Assembly (NCBI GenBank): GCA_002387565.1
Contig: DGJT01000045.1
Coordinates: forward strand, 1 to 54,709
Direction: 5' to 3'
From: Akkermansiaceae bacterium UBA4589
GTDB taxonomy: Bacteria > Verrucomicrobiota > Verrucomicrobiia > Verrucomicrobiales > Akkermansiaceae
Length of the DNA stretch: 54,709 nt
The translations under genes and the position numbers were made by a program. The notes under the pieces are model-generated. The model had not been told where the DNA came from, searched no databases, and was given only the letters and a program-made list of their open reading frames with translations. The number at the start of each line of letters is the position of its first letter. Within the stretch, counting starts at the first letter, position 1. This document shows, one piece after another, positions 8,941 to 16,367 of the stretch.

Positions 8941-9299
8941 TGAGTCAAAATACAGTTCAGTATAAATCCTACGAATTTGCATTAAGAATTATTAAGTTAT
9001 CTAATTACTTAAATAAGGAGCATAATGAATATGTATTATCTAAACAATTATTAAGAAGCGGCACTAGTATAGGAGCTTTAATTAGAGAAGCTGAACATGC
9101 TCAATCTAAATTAGACTTTATTAATAAAATGAGTATAGCTCTTAAAGAAGCAAATGAAGTCGATTATCGGTTAAGCCTATTAAAAGACTCAAACTATTTA
9201 ACCGTAAAAAACTACGAATCAATCCAACCTAATATAGAAGAACTTATTAAACTATTAGTGAGTATTGTTAAAACCAGTAAATCTAACTTAAACAATTAA
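8940..9299 (+). CDS. Four-helix-bundle protein (S23/IVP family)
   Basis: The 119-residue, helix-rich protein belongs to the four-helix-bundle/S23 family. These proteins are encoded by intervening sequences inside 23S rRNA genes and by scattered intergenic cassettes. Family hallmarks are YEFALRIIKL near the start, LLRSGTSIGALIREAEHAQSKLDFINKMSIALKEANEVDYRL in the centre, and a C-terminal helix ending in SIVKTSKSN. The ATG giving MSQNTVQY is preferred over an upstream TTG. It sits between ilvB and ilvH in the same direction, bordered by imperfect inverted repeats, and is more AT-rich than its neighbours. I infer a small inserted element; its molecular role is not established. Confidence 0.85.
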   Translation: MSQNTVQYKSYEFALRIIKLSNYLNKEHNEYVLSKQLLRSGTSIGALIREAEHAQSKLDFINKMSIALKEANEVDYRLSLLKDSNYLTVKNYESIQPNIEELIKLLVSIVKTSKSNLNN

Positions 9300-9306
9300 C
9301 CTAATA

Positions 9307-9342
9307 ATTTTCAACTATCCATTATCAACTATCCATTAATTT
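9307..9342 (+). repeat. Right terminal inverted repeat of the four-helix-bundle cassette
   Basis: The arm contains two tandem half-units of the form tatcaactatccattaat. It is the inverted counterpart of 8908-8940 and ends four bases before the ilvH ATG. Confidence 0.6.
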
Positions 9343-9345
9343 ATC

Positions 9346-9852
9346 ATGTCTAATTTCTCTTTACCAGAAGTTCACACACTTTCTATTTTAGTTAATAACC
9401 AAGCAGGCGTATTGATGCGTATCTGTCAGGTCTTTGCTCGTCGCGCCTACAATATTGATTCTCTTGTTGTATCTAAGGGTTCTAAAATTGAGTTTTCACG
9501 TATGACTATAGGTCTTATTGGTGAAAAAGAAGGTCTAGGACAAATCGTCAAACAACTCGACAAGCTCGTTGATGTGATTCATTGCTTTGAGCATAACCCC
9601 TCAGAAACTGTAGTTAAAGAGCTTATGTTGGTCAAATTCTTAGTCAAACAAGAAGACCGCACCGAAGCCCTCCAAGTCATCGACCATTTTGAAGGGGAAA
9701 CCCTCGATTTAACCTCAGAATCCATGATAGTCATGTTCACAGGTGAAAGTGAAAAAATGGATTCAGTGCTAGAAATGCTCAAAGAGTTTGAGATTGTGGA
9801 GACAGTCAGAACGGGCAAGGTTATTATGGCACGCGGCCAACTTGAAACGTAG
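9346..9852 (+). CDS. ilvH: Acetolactate synthase small (regulatory) subunit
   Basis: The 168-residue protein has an N-terminal ACT domain (HTLSILVNNQAGVLMRICQVFARRAYNIDSL), which binds valine for feedback inhibition, and the family's C-terminal domain ending in GKVIMARG. It activates the IlvB catalytic subunit. Length is typical of the single-ACT bacterial form. The upstream cassette puts its start directly after the right repeat arm, so transcription probably reads through the insertion. A weak terminator follows. Confidence 0.96.
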   Translation: MSNFSLPEVHTLSILVNNQAGVLMRICQVFARRAYNIDSLVVSKGSKIEFSRMTIGLIGEKEGLGQIVKQLDKLVDVIHCFEHNPSETVVKELMLVKFLVKQEDRTEALQVIDHFEGETLDLTSESMIVMFTGESEKMDSVLEMLKEFEIVETVRTGKVIMARGQLET

Positions 9853-9860
9853 GCGAGAGG

Positions 9861-9880
9861 GCAGGAAAAGCCTGCTTTTA
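9861..9880 (+). terminator. Possible terminator after ilvH
   Basis: Gcagg (9861-9865) and cctgc (9871-9875) form a short GC-rich stem, followed by tttta. It lies 9 bp past the ilvH stop. The stem is short, so this is only a likely terminator. Confidence 0.5.
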
Positions 9881-9904
9881 TTTCATTTACTTCGTTATCT
9901 GCGG

Positions 9905-9952
9905 GCATAGCAGTAGGTTTCTACAGCTAGCCCTTGAGAGCCTCGTATCTAA
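9905..9952 (+). repeat. Intergenic hairpin repeat, copy 1
   Basis: The unit contains GTAG (9913-9916), a gttt loop and CTAC (9921-9924), followed by agctagccctt and a gcctcgtatctaa tail. The same arrangement occurs at 19187-19235 with a longer loop and a few substitutions. It is one of five intergenic sites in the window with a GTAG/CTAC mini-hairpin. Confidence 0.65.
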
Positions 9953-9993
9953 AGCAAAAGCAGCCTTTTTAAACTAACTCTAAGTTAGATTGA

Positions 9994-10192
9994 AATTATC
10001 TCGTTGTAAATCGAATATTGTTCTTTCGCTTACCAAAAATTAAAGGGCTAACCACCGACAAGATAAGTTCCATATGTTAAGCATAGTGTTGACGGAAAAG
10101 CTTTAGATCTAGATGGCAATAAAGTTAGCCATTCATCTAAAGAAGCTCATATGCCAAAAGAACAATTTGAATATAAAAATAAAGATGAATAA
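9994..10192 (+). pseudogene. Decayed C-terminal remnant of a polymorphic (Rhs/CdiA-like) toxin
   Basis: Two open frames without a start join across one shift near 10060. The first reads RLPKIKGLTTDKISS. The second reads PYVKHSVDGKALDLDGNKVS, then SSKEAHMPKEQFEY to TAA at 10190-10192. A small sandwich of the VDxxGNxVxxxSxxAHxPxxxF type is common at the C-termini of secreted toxin modules of contact-dependent or Rhs proteins. The stop overlaps the following start codon (ATG at 10185), as expected for toxin-immunity pairs. The toxin's activity class cannot be assigned. Confidence 0.4.
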
Positions 10193-10538
10193 TATATTAG
10201 AGGAAACTATCGATTTAATAATAGATAAATCAAAATTGCAGGAATCTTGGTTAGGTATTTCTTCAGATAATATTTCATCATTTGAAGAAATATGTTGTGT
10301 AGTATTTGATGATTATAATATTGAGTTAGTTATTAACGAAAGCAAAAATCTTTCAAATATAGAATTAACTTTATTGAAATCTTTTAGAGATACATTGAAT
10401 GAGTGTTGTAACCTTTTTGCTGAACATTCATTACCAAAAAATATTTTAAATAGTAAAGAATGGAAGAAGGTTGAACAAGCAGCGATTAATTTAAGAGAAT
10501 ATTGGGTAAAAAAGGATAAGAAGCTAGATAAATCATAG
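10185..10538 (+). CDS. Hypothetical protein, candidate orphan immunity protein
   Basis: The 117-residue protein starts at the ATG giving MNNILEETIDLI. This start overlaps the end of the toxin-like remnant by 8 bp; a longer in-frame start would run through that remnant. It is acidic, helical and Cys-containing (EEICCVV, NECCNLF), and no family is recognised. Its coding sequence is clearly more AT-rich than the flanking ilv and ndh genes, which suggests horizontal acquisition. Size, acidity and tight overlap fit an immunity protein kept after its toxin decayed, but that is inference from context. Confidence 0.5.
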   Translation: MNNILEETIDLIIDKSKLQESWLGISSDNISSFEEICCVVFDDYNIELVINESKNLSNIELTLLKSFRDTLNECCNLFAEHSLPKNILNSKEWKKVEQAAINLREYWVKKDKKLDKS

Positions 10539-10638
10539 GTACAACTAATATGTAGATTATGAAAAACATCTTATCATTAATCATAATTACGGTTGTTGAT
10601 TTCTATGTCTTCTGTGGTTAATATCTTCTTCTTACAGG

Positions 10639-10672
10639 CCTTTGCGTCTTGGCGGCTTTGCGCGAGGTTTTT
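10639..10672 (+). repeat. Dispersed tttgcgtcttggcgg repeat, copy 1
   Basis: This unit reads tttgcgtcttggcggcttt then gcgcgaggttttta. It matches 19409-19446 with a few substitutions, and its second half recurs at 19549 and 19675. It is a short dispersed intergenic repeat with no open frame. Confidence 0.6.
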
Positions 10673-10680
10673 ATGAAATA

Positions 10681-10714
10681 AAAAAGCCAGTGTGACTATT
10701 CACACTGGCTTTTT
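10681..10714. terminator. Strong bidirectional terminator
   Basis: A perfect 15-bp stem (10681-10695 with 10700-10714) has a ctat loop. Five A open it and five T close it, so it can work on both strands. It follows leftward ndh and also ends the rightward immunity-gene region. Confidence 0.9.
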
Positions 10715-10740
10715 GTTGGTTAGGTCATTGATGTTGAACT

Positions 10741-10780
10741 TAGCTCATTATCAATTTTTCATTATCCATTTTCAATGCTT
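10741..10780. repeat. AT-rich tatcaatttttcattatcc repeat
   Basis: The sequence between the terminator and the ndh stop resembles the inverted-repeat arms of the four-helix-bundle cassette and the units at 19510 and 19636. No gene is attached, so it may be a solo copy. Confidence 0.45.
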
Positions 10781-10782
10781 GG

Positions 10783-12069
10783 TTAATTTTTGTTTTTATG
10801 GGTGAGGCCGCTGATGATGCGGGCGCCACGTTGGAAATTAACGTAAGCGTAGAACCATTGGAGGAGTACTGAGATTTTATTCTTAAACCCTACGAGGTAG
10901 AGTAGGTGGATAAAGAGCCACATGAGCCAGGCAATAAGCCCTGTCATCTTAAAGATGCTAAAGCTCGCAATCGCTTTGCTGCGCCCAATAGTAGCCATAC
11001 TTCCCTTGTCAAAATAAGCAAAACGTGGGCGTTTTACTTCGCCTGGTTTTTTGTTGAGTTTGAGTTCAGTTTTAATGAGGTTAGCGACGTGCTTACCCAT
11101 TTGAATAGCTGCAGGAGATACACCTGGTACTGGTTTGTCTGCGGCGTCTTTCATGGCGACGATGTCACCAATAGCGAACACTTCTGGGTGATTTGGCAGT
11201 GAACAGTCTTTCTCCACGAGGAGCTGACCACCACGGCTTGTAGGAACGCCTAATGTTTGGGTGATTTCTGGAGCTTGCACCCCAGCTGCCCAAATAATAT
11301 TTTCTGCGTGAATGGTCTCATCCGCGAGCTCTACTGTGTTGGCTGTGATATTTTGCACAGGTGAGTTGAGTTTGACTTCTACACCGAGCTCTTCGAGGGC
11401 TTCTAAGGCTTTTTGTGGGAGAGGGTCAGCAAAAGTGCCTAAGACTTTTGGTGCGGCTTCGATGAGAATGACGCGTCCTTTGCTTGGGTCAATGTTTGAG
11501 TAACTACCTTTGAGTACTTGGCGTGCAAGCTCAATGAGTGAGCCTGACATTTCAACACCAGTAGGTCCGCCTCCAACAACGACAGTTGTCATGAGTCTGT
11601 TTTGTTCTTCTTCATCTTTGCTTACTTCAGCTTTTTCATAAGCATGCAGTACACGACGACGAATCCGCACAGCCTCTTCTAGAGATTTCAGTCCGATACA
11701 ATGCTCAGCCCAATGATTGTTACCAAAATAACCACTGACAGCACCAAGACCAATAATGAGGTAGTCGTAGCTCACGTTGTTGCCGCTAGCAAGTTGTACT
11801 GATTTTTTGTCTAGCTCAATTCCCATTACCTCATCCATAAGAACATCAATGTTCTTATCCATTGGCAATGTTGAGCGAATAGATTTAGCTATATCAGGCG
11901 TAGAAAGTTGAGCCGTAGCTACCTGATAGAGTAGTGGTTGGAATAAATGGTGATTATTACGGTCAATTAAAGTGACTTGGCAATCGGCTTTTAAAAGTTG
12001 TTTGGCAGCATTTAATCCACCAAAACCAGCTCCTAAGATAACAACATGTTTTTTTGTGCTTTGACTCAT
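10783..12069 (-). CDS. ndh: Type II NADH dehydrogenase (NDH-2)
   Basis: The 428-residue membrane-associated flavoprotein passes electrons from NADH to quinone without pumping protons. It has an N-terminal FAD Rossmann motif (VILGAGFGGLNAAKQL), a second NADH-binding motif (VVVGGGPTGVEMSGSLIEL) and the ATG-like VFAIGDI segment. The C-terminal amphipathic and hydrophobic region (about residues 370-400, MTGLIAWLMWLFIHLLYLVG) anchors it to the membrane. Length is typical. It appears to be a single gene, with a strong terminator downstream and plsX beginning a separate unit downstream of its start. Confidence 0.93.
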   Translation of the reverse strand: MSQSTKKHVVILGAGFGGLNAAKQLLKADCQVTLIDRNNHHLFQPLLYQVATAQLSTPDIAKSIRSTLPMDKNIDVLMDEVMGIELDKKSVQLASGNNVSYDYLIIGLGAVSGYFGNNHWAEHCIGLKSLEEAVRIRRRVLHAYEKAEVSKDEEEQNRLMTTVVVGGGPTGVEMSGSLIELARQVLKGSYSNIDPSKGRVILIEAAPKVLGTFADPLPQKALEALEELGVEVKLNSPVQNITANTVELADETIHAENIIWAAGVQAPEITQTLGVPTSRGGQLLVEKDCSLPNHPEVFAIGDIVAMKDAADKPVPGVSPAAIQMGKHVANLIKTELKLNKKPGEVKRPRFAYFDKGSMATIGRSKAIASFSIFKMTGLIAWLMWLFIHLLYLVGFKNKISVLLQWFYAYVNFQRGARIISGLTHKNKN

Positions 12070-12168
12070 AGTATAAGCGCCCCTCTAAGGCGCGCTGGAG
12101 GGTAATCTTAATAACCCGTACTGTCAAGTTGAGATTAGGCAAAATAGCCTTAATAAATATGCACTTAT

Positions 12169-13200
12169 TTAAGCGGTAATAAATTGCTTAAGTGCGGCTT
12201 CAAGGTGTCCATTGACATCGTGATTGATGGCCTCTCTACTCATGCGTATAGCATTATGAATAGCTACATCTGATGCTCCACCATGAGAAATCATGACATT
12301 GCCTCTGACACCCAGTAGCGGGCTACCTCCTACTTGGTCTGGGCTGAGTTTTTCTTTGACGCGTTTGAAGGCTCCACGAGCTAATAATCCACCAAGTTTA
12401 TTAATAGGTTGGCTCATGATTTCTTCTTTGAGCATATTGGTGAGAGCTTTGGCTGTGGCTTCGCAGCTTTTAAGGACAACATTGCCGACAAACCCTTCGC
12501 AGAGAGCAACGTCTACTTCGCCTGTAAAGAGGTCATGGCCTTCTATATTACCAATAAATTCAAAAGGGAGGCTGTCGCCATATTCTGCCACTAATGCTTT
12601 GAGAGCTTTAAAGGTTTCTTTGGTGAATTCTGAGCCTTTTTCCTCTTCTTCGCCATTAGATACGAGTCCAATAGTTGGGCGTTTAATATTAAATACGTTC
12701 TGAGCATAAACACCGCTCATGATGGCGTAAGCAATAAGATGCTGAACTTTGGCATCTGGATTAGCGCCAGCGTCCATAAGGTTGATGACTTTGTGTTTGT
12801 TAGGAATAGGTGAGGCAATGCCTGGTCTTTCTACGCCTTCGAGCAGGCGTAGTTTGATGGTGGCGGCTGCAACAGCAGCACCTGTGTTTCCAGCTGAGAT
12901 AACGGCTTGGGCGTCACCTGATTTGACGAGGTCTATAGCCACGGCTACAGATGATTTTTTCTTTTTACGTAATGCGAGAGCGCCTGATTCATGCATTTCT
13001 ACAATTTCGGGAGCATCTACAATTTCAATGCGTTTGTCATTGAGTTTTTGAGCTTTGAGTTCGTTATAGATAAGCTCTTGAGGACCTGTAAGAAATAAGG
13101 TTTCAATATCAGAGTAAGTAGCTAGTGCAGATTTACTACCTGCAATCATGGCTTGTGGAGCGTGATCGCCACCAGCTGTGTCTAAAGCAATTTTCATCAT
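12169..13200 (-). CDS. plsX: Phosphate acyltransferase PlsX
   Basis: The 343-residue enzyme converts acyl-ACP and phosphate to acyl-phosphate for glycerol-3-phosphate acylation in phospholipid synthesis. Family motifs are ALDTAGGDHAPQ, SAGNTGAAVAAA, LMDAGANPDAK, FIGNIEGHDLFTG and GGSPLLGVRGNVMISHG. Two ATG codons open the gene; the second (13197) matches the usual MKIALD start. It follows rpmF, separated by a hairpin, in the widely conserved DUF177-rpmF-plsX arrangement. The usual downstream fabH is absent: ndh follows on the same strand. Confidence 0.97.
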   Translation of the reverse strand: MMKIALDTAGGDHAPQAMIAGSKSALATYSDIETLFLTGPQELIYNELKAQKLNDKRIEIVDAPEIVEMHESGALALRKKKKSSVAVAIDLVKSGDAQAVISAGNTGAAVAAATIKLRLLEGVERPGIASPIPNKHKVINLMDAGANPDAKVQHLIAYAIMSGVYAQNVFNIKRPTIGLVSNGEEEEKGSEFTKETFKALKALVAEYGDSLPFEFIGNIEGHDLFTGEVDVALCEGFVGNVVLKSCEATAKALTNMLKEEIMSQPINKLGGLLARGAFKRVKEKLSPDQVGGSPLLGVRGNVMISHGGASDVAIHNAIRMSREAINHDVNGHLEAALKQFITA

Positions 13201-13230
13201 CTAAGCTAAATATAAATAAAGGGTAAAAGC

Positions 13231-13268
13231 AAAAAAAACTCCAGCTGTTCATAAGCTGAAGTTTTTTT
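13231..13268. terminator. Terminator between rpmF and plsX
   Basis: A run of A with actccagct pairs with agctgaagttttttt across a short loop, with one mismatch. On the minus strand it lies after the rpmF stop and before plsX, so it may attenuate read-through from rpmF into plsX. Confidence 0.7.
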
Positions 13269-13289
13269 AGTTAATCAAGAATGCCTTGA

Positions 13290-13469
13290 TTAGGCCTCAA
13301 TATTGAGAACTTGACGACCGTGGTAGAAACCACAAGAAGGACAAGCAATGTGACCAGGAATTTTAGTTTCACATTCTGGGCAAGACTTAAGTAAAGGTTT
13401 GCGCCAACGATTTGCACCACGACGTGAGCGTGATTTCATTTTTGAAGTTCTTCTTTTTGGTGCGGCCAT
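13290..13469 (-). CDS. rpmF: 50S ribosomal protein L32
   Basis: Reading the minus strand from ATG at 13469 gives a 59-residue protein that begins MAAPKRRTSKMKSRSRRG and ends GRQVLNIEA. The central zinc ribbon has Cys30, Cys33, Cys43 and Cys46 (SCPECE then ACPSCGFYHG), the zinc-binding form of L32. Length is normal. It lies between the DUF177 gene and plsX, its usual neighbours in bacteria, and couples ribosome and lipid synthesis in one transcript. Confidence 0.96.
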   Translation of the reverse strand: MAAPKRRTSKMKSRSRRGANRWRKPLLKSCPECETKIPGHIACPSCGFYHGRQVLNIEA

Positions 13470-13528
13470 GATAAAAAAGGTTTTTAAGTATTAATAAATC
13501 GAGCTTTTGTCTGTAATTACTTAAGTTT

Positions 13529-14035
13529 TTAAGACTTTTTTTGCTCTTGGGAAGACGTAGTTACCATATCTTCGAGTTCTTTCCAAGGATTTTTTTCATT
13601 TTTTATGGATTCTTCGTCTTCTTCTTGATGCTCGTAATTCGTGTCCCACTGACAGTCGGTTTTAGTGTCTGCGTGCTCGCATTTTGGGTTGTCTGGAAAA
13701 TTGAGAATAATCTCTTCTGCGATAAAAGGCGTGATATCCGTTTGATGACCTTGTACAGGTTCGCAAAGCTGGCTGTTTTCGAGAGTGATTGTGATACGTG
13801 AGTTTTTAAGGCAACGTACACAATCATAATTGAAACTTGCCTGTAAATTAGCTGAAATCTCTATGTCGCTTTGTGGTCGAGTTATTTCGAGCTCGTAATA
13901 GAGAGGAGCGATAAATTCAATATTATCTTGAGCTCTGAAAGTGAATATAGAGTCGTTAACCTCTCCTTCTAAATATAAGCCATCAGCAGGCAATTCATGA
14001 TGGTTAATATTCCAAGGTTCAATGCTGGCACTCAT
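13529..14035 (-). CDS. DUF177 (YceD-like) protein
   Basis: The 168-residue protein matches the DUF177 family found upstream of rpmF in most bacteria and implicated in 23S rRNA metabolism. It has a beta-rich N-terminal half, the conserved DCVRCLKN motif (about residues 71-78) and the C-terminal EEIILNFPDNPKC region. The tail is very acidic (HQEEDEESIKNEK), then WKELEDM, typical of the family. It is the first gene of the rpmF-plsX unit, 59 bp upstream of rpmF. Confidence 0.85.
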   Translation of the reverse strand: MSASIEPWNINHHELPADGLYLEGEVNDSIFTFRAQDNIEFIAPLYYELEITRPQSDIEISANLQASFNYDCVRCLKNSRITITLENSQLCEPVQGHQTDITPFIAEEIILNFPDNPKCEHADTKTDCQWDTNYEHQEEDEESIKNEKNPWKELEDMVTTSSQEQKKS

Positions 14036-14329
14036 AGTTATTAGTCAATAATTGATGTAGCTTTAAGTACTGCAGATAGTTGGTATATTCAAGCTTAATT
14101 AGCTTTAGGTTTTAATTGATAAACTTTTTATATGTACCTTTATTAGTAAATGATTGCTCTTGGATTCTAGATGCGAGAAATTTTACGGAAAAAATCTTAT
14201 GCTTTAATCTCTAGGGCTATAGGTAAATTTATTTCTTTTTATGCTATTGTGTTAAAAGATACTACATGTTTATTTAATGAATAATAACATTGAATTTTAG
14301 ATGATTTATATCTAGCTTGATTTAAATTT
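14036..14329. promoter_or_regulatory. Divergent promoter region upstream of the pdh genes
   Basis: This 294-bp AT-rich spacer separates the leftward DUF177 unit from the rightward pyruvate dehydrogenase genes, so both promoters must lie here. No unambiguous -35/-10 pair, riboswitch or repeat was recognised. Confidence 0.4.
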
Positions 14330-15349
14330 ATGTCAGCTGCTATTACCTTACCTCTGCAAAATAAAGCTCAAGCCATTAGTCTTGAGGGGGTTTACGCTAT
14401 GTATAAAGTGGCGCTTAAGTCACGTTTGCTGGAGAATAAATTTTCTAGTTTATATAAAGCCGGTAAAATTTTAGGAGGCGTGTATGTAGGTAATGGTCAG
14501 GAACTTATTAGTGGTGCTTTAGGAGCTTGCTTAAGAAAGGGTACTGATTTTTATGCTCCTTTGATTAGAGATCAAGCAGGGCGTTTGGCTTTTGGTGAGA
14601 GTCTGTTAGATTCTACACGTACGTACTTAGGTTCGGTTAAGGGACCTATGCGTGGACGTGATGGTAATGTGCACCGTGGTAGACCTAAGGAAGGTTTATT
14701 CGCCATGATTAGTCACTTAGGAACTACTGCTTCAGTAGTTTCAGGAGCTTTAATGAGCGAGCGTATCAAAGGCACTTTAAAAGGTAAGGTTGGAGCGACT
14801 TGTATAGGAGATGGGGGTACCTCAACTGGCGCTTTTCACGAAGGGGTCAACCTAGCTGCTGTAGAAAGATTACCTTTAGTCGTAGTGATAGCTAATAATC
14901 AGTATGCGTATTCCACGCCTAATTCTAGTCAGTACGCCTGTGAAAAGCTCATTGATAGAGCTAAAGGTTATGGGATGGAAGGTTACAGTGTTGACGGTAC
15001 AGATATTGTAGCTTGTTTAGACACTGTTGCTACCGCTGTAGACAGAGCCAGAGACGGGGCAGGTCCTCAGCTCATTGAGGCCAATTTTTTAAGATTATCA
15101 GGACATGGAGAGCACGATGATGCTTTTTATGTAGATGAAGCAATTAAACAATCAAAACTAGGTTCAGATGGTTTAGTTAATGCCAAAAATTTCCTTATGG
15201 AGCAAGGCATACTAGACGAGAAGAAATATCAAGATTTACATGATTCTTTGCAAGCAGAAATTCAAGAGGCAGTAGCCCAAGCTCAGCAAGAACCAGATCC
15301 TGATCCTTTCAAAGATGATTGGTGTGCATTATCATCTAATTTAGTTTAG
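14330..15349 (+). CDS. pdhA: Pyruvate dehydrogenase E1 component, alpha subunit
   Basis: The 339-residue subunit decarboxylates pyruvate with its beta partner, using thiamine diphosphate. It has the TPP/Mg motif GDGGTSTGAFHEGVNLAAV followed by VVIANNQYAYSTPNS, and the RDQAGRLAFGE and GRDGNVHRG regions. It starts 294 bp after a divergent gene and is followed by pdhB after 23 bp. Branched-chain 2-oxoacid dehydrogenases share this fold, but the E1alpha-E1beta-E2 order and housekeeping context favour pyruvate. Confidence 0.88.
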   Translation: MSAAITLPLQNKAQAISLEGVYAMYKVALKSRLLENKFSSLYKAGKILGGVYVGNGQELISGALGACLRKGTDFYAPLIRDQAGRLAFGESLLDSTRTYLGSVKGPMRGRDGNVHRGRPKEGLFAMISHLGTTASVVSGALMSERIKGTLKGKVGATCIGDGGTSTGAFHEGVNLAAVERLPLVVVIANNQYAYSTPNSSQYACEKLIDRAKGYGMEGYSVDGTDIVACLDTVATAVDRARDGAGPQLIEANFLRLSGHGEHDDAFYVDEAIKQSKLGSDGLVNAKNFLMEQGILDEKKYQDLHDSLQAEIQEAVAQAQQEPDPDPFKDDWCALSSNLV

Positions 15350-15372
15350 TATTGTATTAGGGTTTTTGGAAA

Positions 15373-16341
15373 ATGAGTATTACTTACATAGAAGCAATTA
15401 AACAAGCTCAAGACGAGTGTTTGGCTGAGGATGATTCAGTCTTCATCTACGGGCAAGATATTGGTAACTTTGGAGGCGCTTTTAAAGCGACTCAAGGATT
15501 AAAGAAAAAATATCCAGATAGAGTCTTAGATGCTCCTATTAGTGAAGATGCCATGATTGGTGTGGCTATTGGTGCTGCGATTAACGGCATGAAGCCTATT
15601 ATTGAAATGCAGTTTGCTGATTTTTCCACAGTAGGGTTTAACCAAATTGTGAATAATGCAGCTACACATTACTTTCGTACAGGTGTTCCTGTTCCGATGA
15701 CAGTGCGCCTACCGTCTGGAGGTACTCCTGGTTCAGGCCCTTTCCATAGTCAGTGCCTTGAGAGTATTTACTCACATTACCCAGGTTTAGTGGTGATGAC
15801 TCCTGCTACAATTGAAGATGCTTACTATATGCTCAAAGAGGCGGTTCAGATGCCTGATCCAGTTATTTTTTGCGAACATAAGTTCTTGTATCGTTGGCTC
15901 AAAGCAGACAGCTTAGGTGAAGCCGATTTACCTATTAACAAGGCTAGAATTGTACGCTCAGGTAAGCACGCAACCATCGTCACTTACAGTGCTATGGTGC
16001 ATGAAGCTGTGCGCGCTGCAGATGCTTTAAAAGAAGAAGGCAATTGGGATGTCGAAGTCGTAGATTTAAGAATGGTTAAACCCATTGATATTGATACAGT
16101 ATTAGCCTCAATCGCGAGAACAGGTCGCGTGCTCGTACTCGGTGAAGGTTTTCCATGGGGAGGTATTGTATCAGAAGTGGTTAAGCAAATTGTTGCAGAA
16201 GGTTTTCACCTCCTAGATGCAGCACCTAAAACCTTGAATTCAAAAGACACGCCGATTCCTTTTCATCCTAAGCTTTGGTCAACACACCGCCCGACTCCGC
16301 AATCTATTGCGCAAGCCATGCGTGAATTATTACACCAATAA
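15373..16341 (+). CDS. pdhB: Pyruvate dehydrogenase E1 component, beta subunit
   Basis: The 322-residue transketolase-like subunit completes the E1 alpha2-beta2 tetramer. Motifs include YGQDIGNFGGAFKATQGL, DAPISEDAMIGVAIGAA, IEMQFADF and the C-terminal domain motif VVDLRMVKPID. It is 23 bp from pdhA and 26 bp from the E2 gene, so the three are surely cotranscribed. No Shine-Dalgarno precedes its ATG. Confidence 0.9.
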   Translation: MSITYIEAIKQAQDECLAEDDSVFIYGQDIGNFGGAFKATQGLKKKYPDRVLDAPISEDAMIGVAIGAAINGMKPIIEMQFADFSTVGFNQIVNNAATHYFRTGVPVPMTVRLPSGGTPGSGPFHSQCLESIYSHYPGLVVMTPATIEDAYYMLKEAVQMPDPVIFCEHKFLYRWLKADSLGEADLPINKARIVRSGKHATIVTYSAMVHEAVRAADALKEEGNWDVEVVDLRMVKPIDIDTVLASIARTGRVLVLGEGFPWGGIVSEVVKQIVAEGFHLLDAAPKTLNSKDTPIPFHPKLWSTHRPTPQSIAQAMRELLHQ

Positions 16342-16367
16342 GATAACCTATTTAACATTTAATTATT

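Noticed and set aside
12293..12703. Long rightward open frame over plsX
   Set aside because: It is the antisense shadow of plsX, has no family features and no independent start context.
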